From Ypsolopha sequella (taxonomy: Eukaryota > Arthropoda > Insecta > Lepidoptera > Ypsolophidae): a stretch of DNA of 64,000 bases. The stretch is taken from NCBI GenBank assembly GCA_934047225.1, contig OW204010.1, positions 2,384,794 to 2,448,793 of the forward strand. Direction: 5' to 3'. The translations under genes were made by a program, and so were the position numbers. This document shows, in pieces, positions 61,156-64,000 of this stretch (its first letter is position 1; every line of letters begins with the position of its first letter). The notes beneath the pieces are model-generated. The model was not told the origin of the DNA. It searched no databases and saw only the letters and a program-made list of their open reading frames with translations.

Positions 61156-61914
61156 TCTAACTTTATGGAAAGAAATGTCACGTAGGTTCCAGAAACAATT
61201 TAATAACAGCCTAAACTTATGTAAAGAAACAAGGACGTATTAGCGATCTTATTTCACAGCGTCACAAGAGTTAGGCTACAGGGCATGGAAACGCTTTCAT
61301 CTATATTTTACTTAGCAATTGGCGCCAGTATGATTTTTTTTAGAGTTTCCATGCAATAAAACAAACATAAGTTTGGTCCTTTGGTCTTTTTTGGTTTGGT
61401 CGTATTTTTTGTGAAACTTGTAAAATCTTGGAAGAAGCCACAGATCTACAAATGTCGGAGAAGTGGTGTGTTTTTATTGATAAAATTTGTTTAAAAACTT
61501 TCATGTTCGGAAGCTAGATCTGGTGTAGTGATAATAGTTAAATGATTTAGAACACGAACATATAAAATAAAACGTGTTCTACCTCATGTTCTTTCAATTA
61601 ATCGATTTCATAAAATTCAAAAAGGCCCAAAAATAATTTGCATCATGAATAAGATTAAAATAGCAGTAATTGGACTAGTAAATTATTCAGCATTCTATAT
61701 TTAAATGTTTATTTCGATACTTTCTATAGATTTGAATGGCACATCTAAAATTATTGTAGATCTATGTTTCACGAGTTGAAAAAGAGATTAGTTTTAATGT
61801 ATTTCACGCTCTTGACTGTTTTTGTTGAGTTTTGGCTAAACAGACCTCAAGTAGTGTTTGACAACTAATTTGACAACTTGTTTAATCCAAACCTAACAGT
61901 CATGCTACCCTTCG
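61156..61914. other. Intergenic, no gene seen
   Basis: AT-rich sequence between two LINE fragments; nothing recognised. Confidence 0.4.
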
Positions 61915-62775
61915 TGGTTTAGCGCCCCTCTTATAAGGCTATTGAAGCAGAAAAATAAATTTCACCATCGTTATAAAAATTTCGATAATCCTAGAGATTT
62001 TGATACCTTCTCCCTACTAAGATCAAGAGCTAAAACTTCTTTAAAAGATTGCTTTACTAAATTTATATACAATATCGAATGTGATCTTCTTCATAATATT
62101 AAAGCCTTTTAGAGATACACCAAAATGAAGAAAACTACAAATAACATTCCTGCCTCTGTCTTTTACAATAACGTAACCGCTGATACTGGTCAAGACATCA
62201 CTAACCTGTTTGCCGAATACTTTCAGTCTGTATATGCACCATCATCTACGCCTGAGTATGTACCTGACTATCCTGCCTCAAATTATAGCATATCACACAT
62301 ACAGATTCTTGAAAGTGATGTTCTTAATAAATTAAAGTCTTTGGATATAAACAAAGGTGCTGGCCCTGACGGTCTTCCTCCAATATTTATACGACTTTGT
62401 GCCTCAGCTCTTGTCAAACCTTTACACATAGCCTATACCAAATCACTGTCTGAAGGTGTTGTACCTTGTTTATGGAAAATATCAAAGACTTTGCCTCTCC
62501 ACAAATCTGGAAATAAACGTGACGTATCTAAGTATCGCCCGGTATGCTCATTATCGTGTTTTAGTAAAATTCTTGAATACTTCGTTTATGATTCTGTTAA
62601 TATCCAATTTCGTCACAAATTACATGACAGTCAACACGGTTTCGTTACGGGCAGATCCACAACCACAAATCTTCTCACATATAGTAACTATCTGTCTAAA
62701 TCTTTTAATAACAAGGCTCAAGTTGACTCAGTGTATACTGATTTTGCGAAGGCCTTTGATCGTGTTAATCATTGT
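61915..62775 (+). pseudogene. I/Jockey-like LINE reverse-transcriptase fragment
   Basis: A plus-strand frame starts upstream with KNKFHHRYKNFDNPRDFDTF (the linker between endonuclease and reverse transcriptase) and has one stop, TAG at 62110, where a tryptophan codon is likely. It continues through KGAGPDGLPPIFIRLCASAL, TLPLHKSGNKRDVSKYRPVC, LHDSQHGFVTGRSTTTNLL and VYTDFAKAFDRVNH, which is reverse-transcriptase motif A. It stops abruptly at about 62775, before the catalytic YADD, where unrelated sequence begins. It is a truncated, inactive copy of a different LINE family from copies 1-3. Confidence 0.85.
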
Positions 62776-64000
62776 CAGGTGCACGACCGGCAGGTACCCG
62801 GTCTTTCCACCAGTCGTACCACTGAACAAAATAAAACTAAACAGTGACCTAATTGTAACCTAATAGTTGTTAAAAGGTTCTGAAGAAAACTTCGTGGTAC
62901 TATACAATTAAGTTTATTTAATTTTATCAAAACAACAAAAGATTAAATTTCACAAGTTAAGAAAAAAAATTATCTTAGTTACAAGTTCTTGGCCAAGACC
63001 TTCATTTGGAAATTTCCTGCCAAGACATTACTAAGACCTTAAGTACCTTAAAATAGCTGTGTTAGGTACCGCCTTAACATCTGGTAGTAATATTACATTG
63101 TAATTAGTATTGCCAAGACTTAAATATACATTTAAGTGATAACTAGGTGGAATTGTTACCGCCTTAACCACAGGTAACTAGATTACATGGAATCTTGTGA
63201 AAATTACATTAAAAAAAACTTTAAAAGTAACAAAACTTGTAAACAAAACAAGGGAAATAATTTCCTAAATAAAATCTAGCTCAGGGGAGCCGTAGATCCT
63301 ACAAACAATAAATATTTGTCGAACATACTCTTTATACCAAATCGTCTGGTACACCATTCAGTTCTACCAGGAAAGAAAAAATATTACAGAACATTAAATT
63401 TTACAGTTTGGGTTATTCGGTGAAACAGGAAGAAGAATTTAACCTTGAATACAAATAGGACACATAACTAAGTGTCCAGAAAACAATACCGTCCTAGGTA
63501 TCTCCATTGTGTGTGGATAAAAGTAAAAAAATTCCAACACCTACTTGAATTTTTCCAATAACCACCACGGAAATGACCCGCCGTCCGCTGCCTCCTTCAA
63601 GGTCAACGATCCTCGACCGCGCAGACAAAGGAACTGCTACTGCGTACTCCACGCGGCGATCAAAACTCTGCCAGCAGGTAAATCTCGAAATCAAGAAGAT
63701 CTTGACAAACACGAAGATCTTGTAAAAACAAGACACCCTGGAATTAGAGGAGAAAAAACAATATTAAAACCTTTACCACACGGAACAATGAGAACAAAAT
63801 TCTGGTGACTCAAAATACAAAGAAAGCAATACATACCATGATCTGACGATAGTCAGAACTCCCACCAACCCGACGAAAAAAATTCCTTTTTCTAAATTGT
63901 CCGAAAATAATCTTCCTGAAATACAAAAACAAAATTATAAAACTATTCCACACAAATGAATAATTAACCAAATTTAAACACAAAAAAACCCACCTAATAT
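62776..64000. other. Right end of window, unassigned
   Basis: Sequence abruptly replaces the LINE at 'caggtgcacgaccggcaggt'. Internal near-repeats occur: 'gtaccgccttaacatctggt' at 63066 and 'gttaccgccttaaccacagg' at 63155, and 'ccaagac' several times between 62993 and 63118. It may be the start of another element that continues past 64000. Frames at 63494-63808 on both strands have no recognisable domain. Confidence 0.35.

Overview
The window is AT-rich animal DNA, most likely from a moth or butterfly. The lineage clues are dispersed repeats of the 'agggttccgtaccc ... ggccggttttt' type (3089, 22183), RTE and Jockey/CR1-like LINE tails of the kind common in Lepidoptera, and GT-AG exons with short coding blocks. 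There are no bacterial-type operons, CRISPR arrays or rRNA genes. Host genes are sparse. Most of the window is transposable elements, their fragments and tandem arrays.

Region by region. 1-5 kb: minus-strand exons of a fibronectin type III receptor (phase-compatible exons A, B and C). A ~106-bp tandem array copies the end of exon A and its splice donor, and a ~756-bp foldback element sits downstream. 5.0-12.1 kb: an intact BEL/Pao retrotransposon on the minus strand with two apparently identical 442-bp LTRs. 12-16 kb: a LINE 3' tail, a 24-bp minisatellite (~31 copies), a decayed BEL integrase and one THAP-like first exon. 16.7-18.5 kb: two adjacent palindromic MITEs, one carrying a broken mariner-like transposon in its loop. 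18.9-21.6 kb: RTE LINE debris in both orientations, with another LINE tail nested inside and bounded by a 10-bp target duplication. 23.0-34.0 kb: a Ty3/Gypsy element with 1132-bp LTRs, split in its integrase by a complete piggyBac element at TTAA. 34.3-36.0 kb: a small secreted-protein gene with TATA box and signal-peptide exon, apparently broken by a GC-rich insertion. 36-51 kb: LINE remnants, several hairpin elements, and long arrays with 45-bp, 37-bp and GTTAC...GTAAC palindromic motifs. 51.3-61.2 kb: a Jockey/CR1-like LINE cut in two by a second Gypsy element (54383-60740, 264-bp LTRs, TGTA target duplication). 61.9-64 kb: another LINE reverse-transcriptase fragment and unassigned sequence.

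The nesting gives a relative order of events: LINE before Gypsy-2, Gypsy-1 before piggyBac, MITE before mariner, RTE before LINE tail. All three LTR elements have nearly identical LTR pairs, so they inserted recently. The most unusual signals are a canonical -1 slippery heptamer with spacer and hairpin at the Gypsy-2 gag/pol boundary, embedded in an 87-bp coding repeat; the splice-donor-bearing tandem array in the receptor gene; a short intron immediately after the Gypsy-1 primer-binding site whose acceptor has been duplicated; and the palindromic higher-order array at 48.2-49.6 kb. All coordinates and similarity statements come from reading the sequence. No database search was run.
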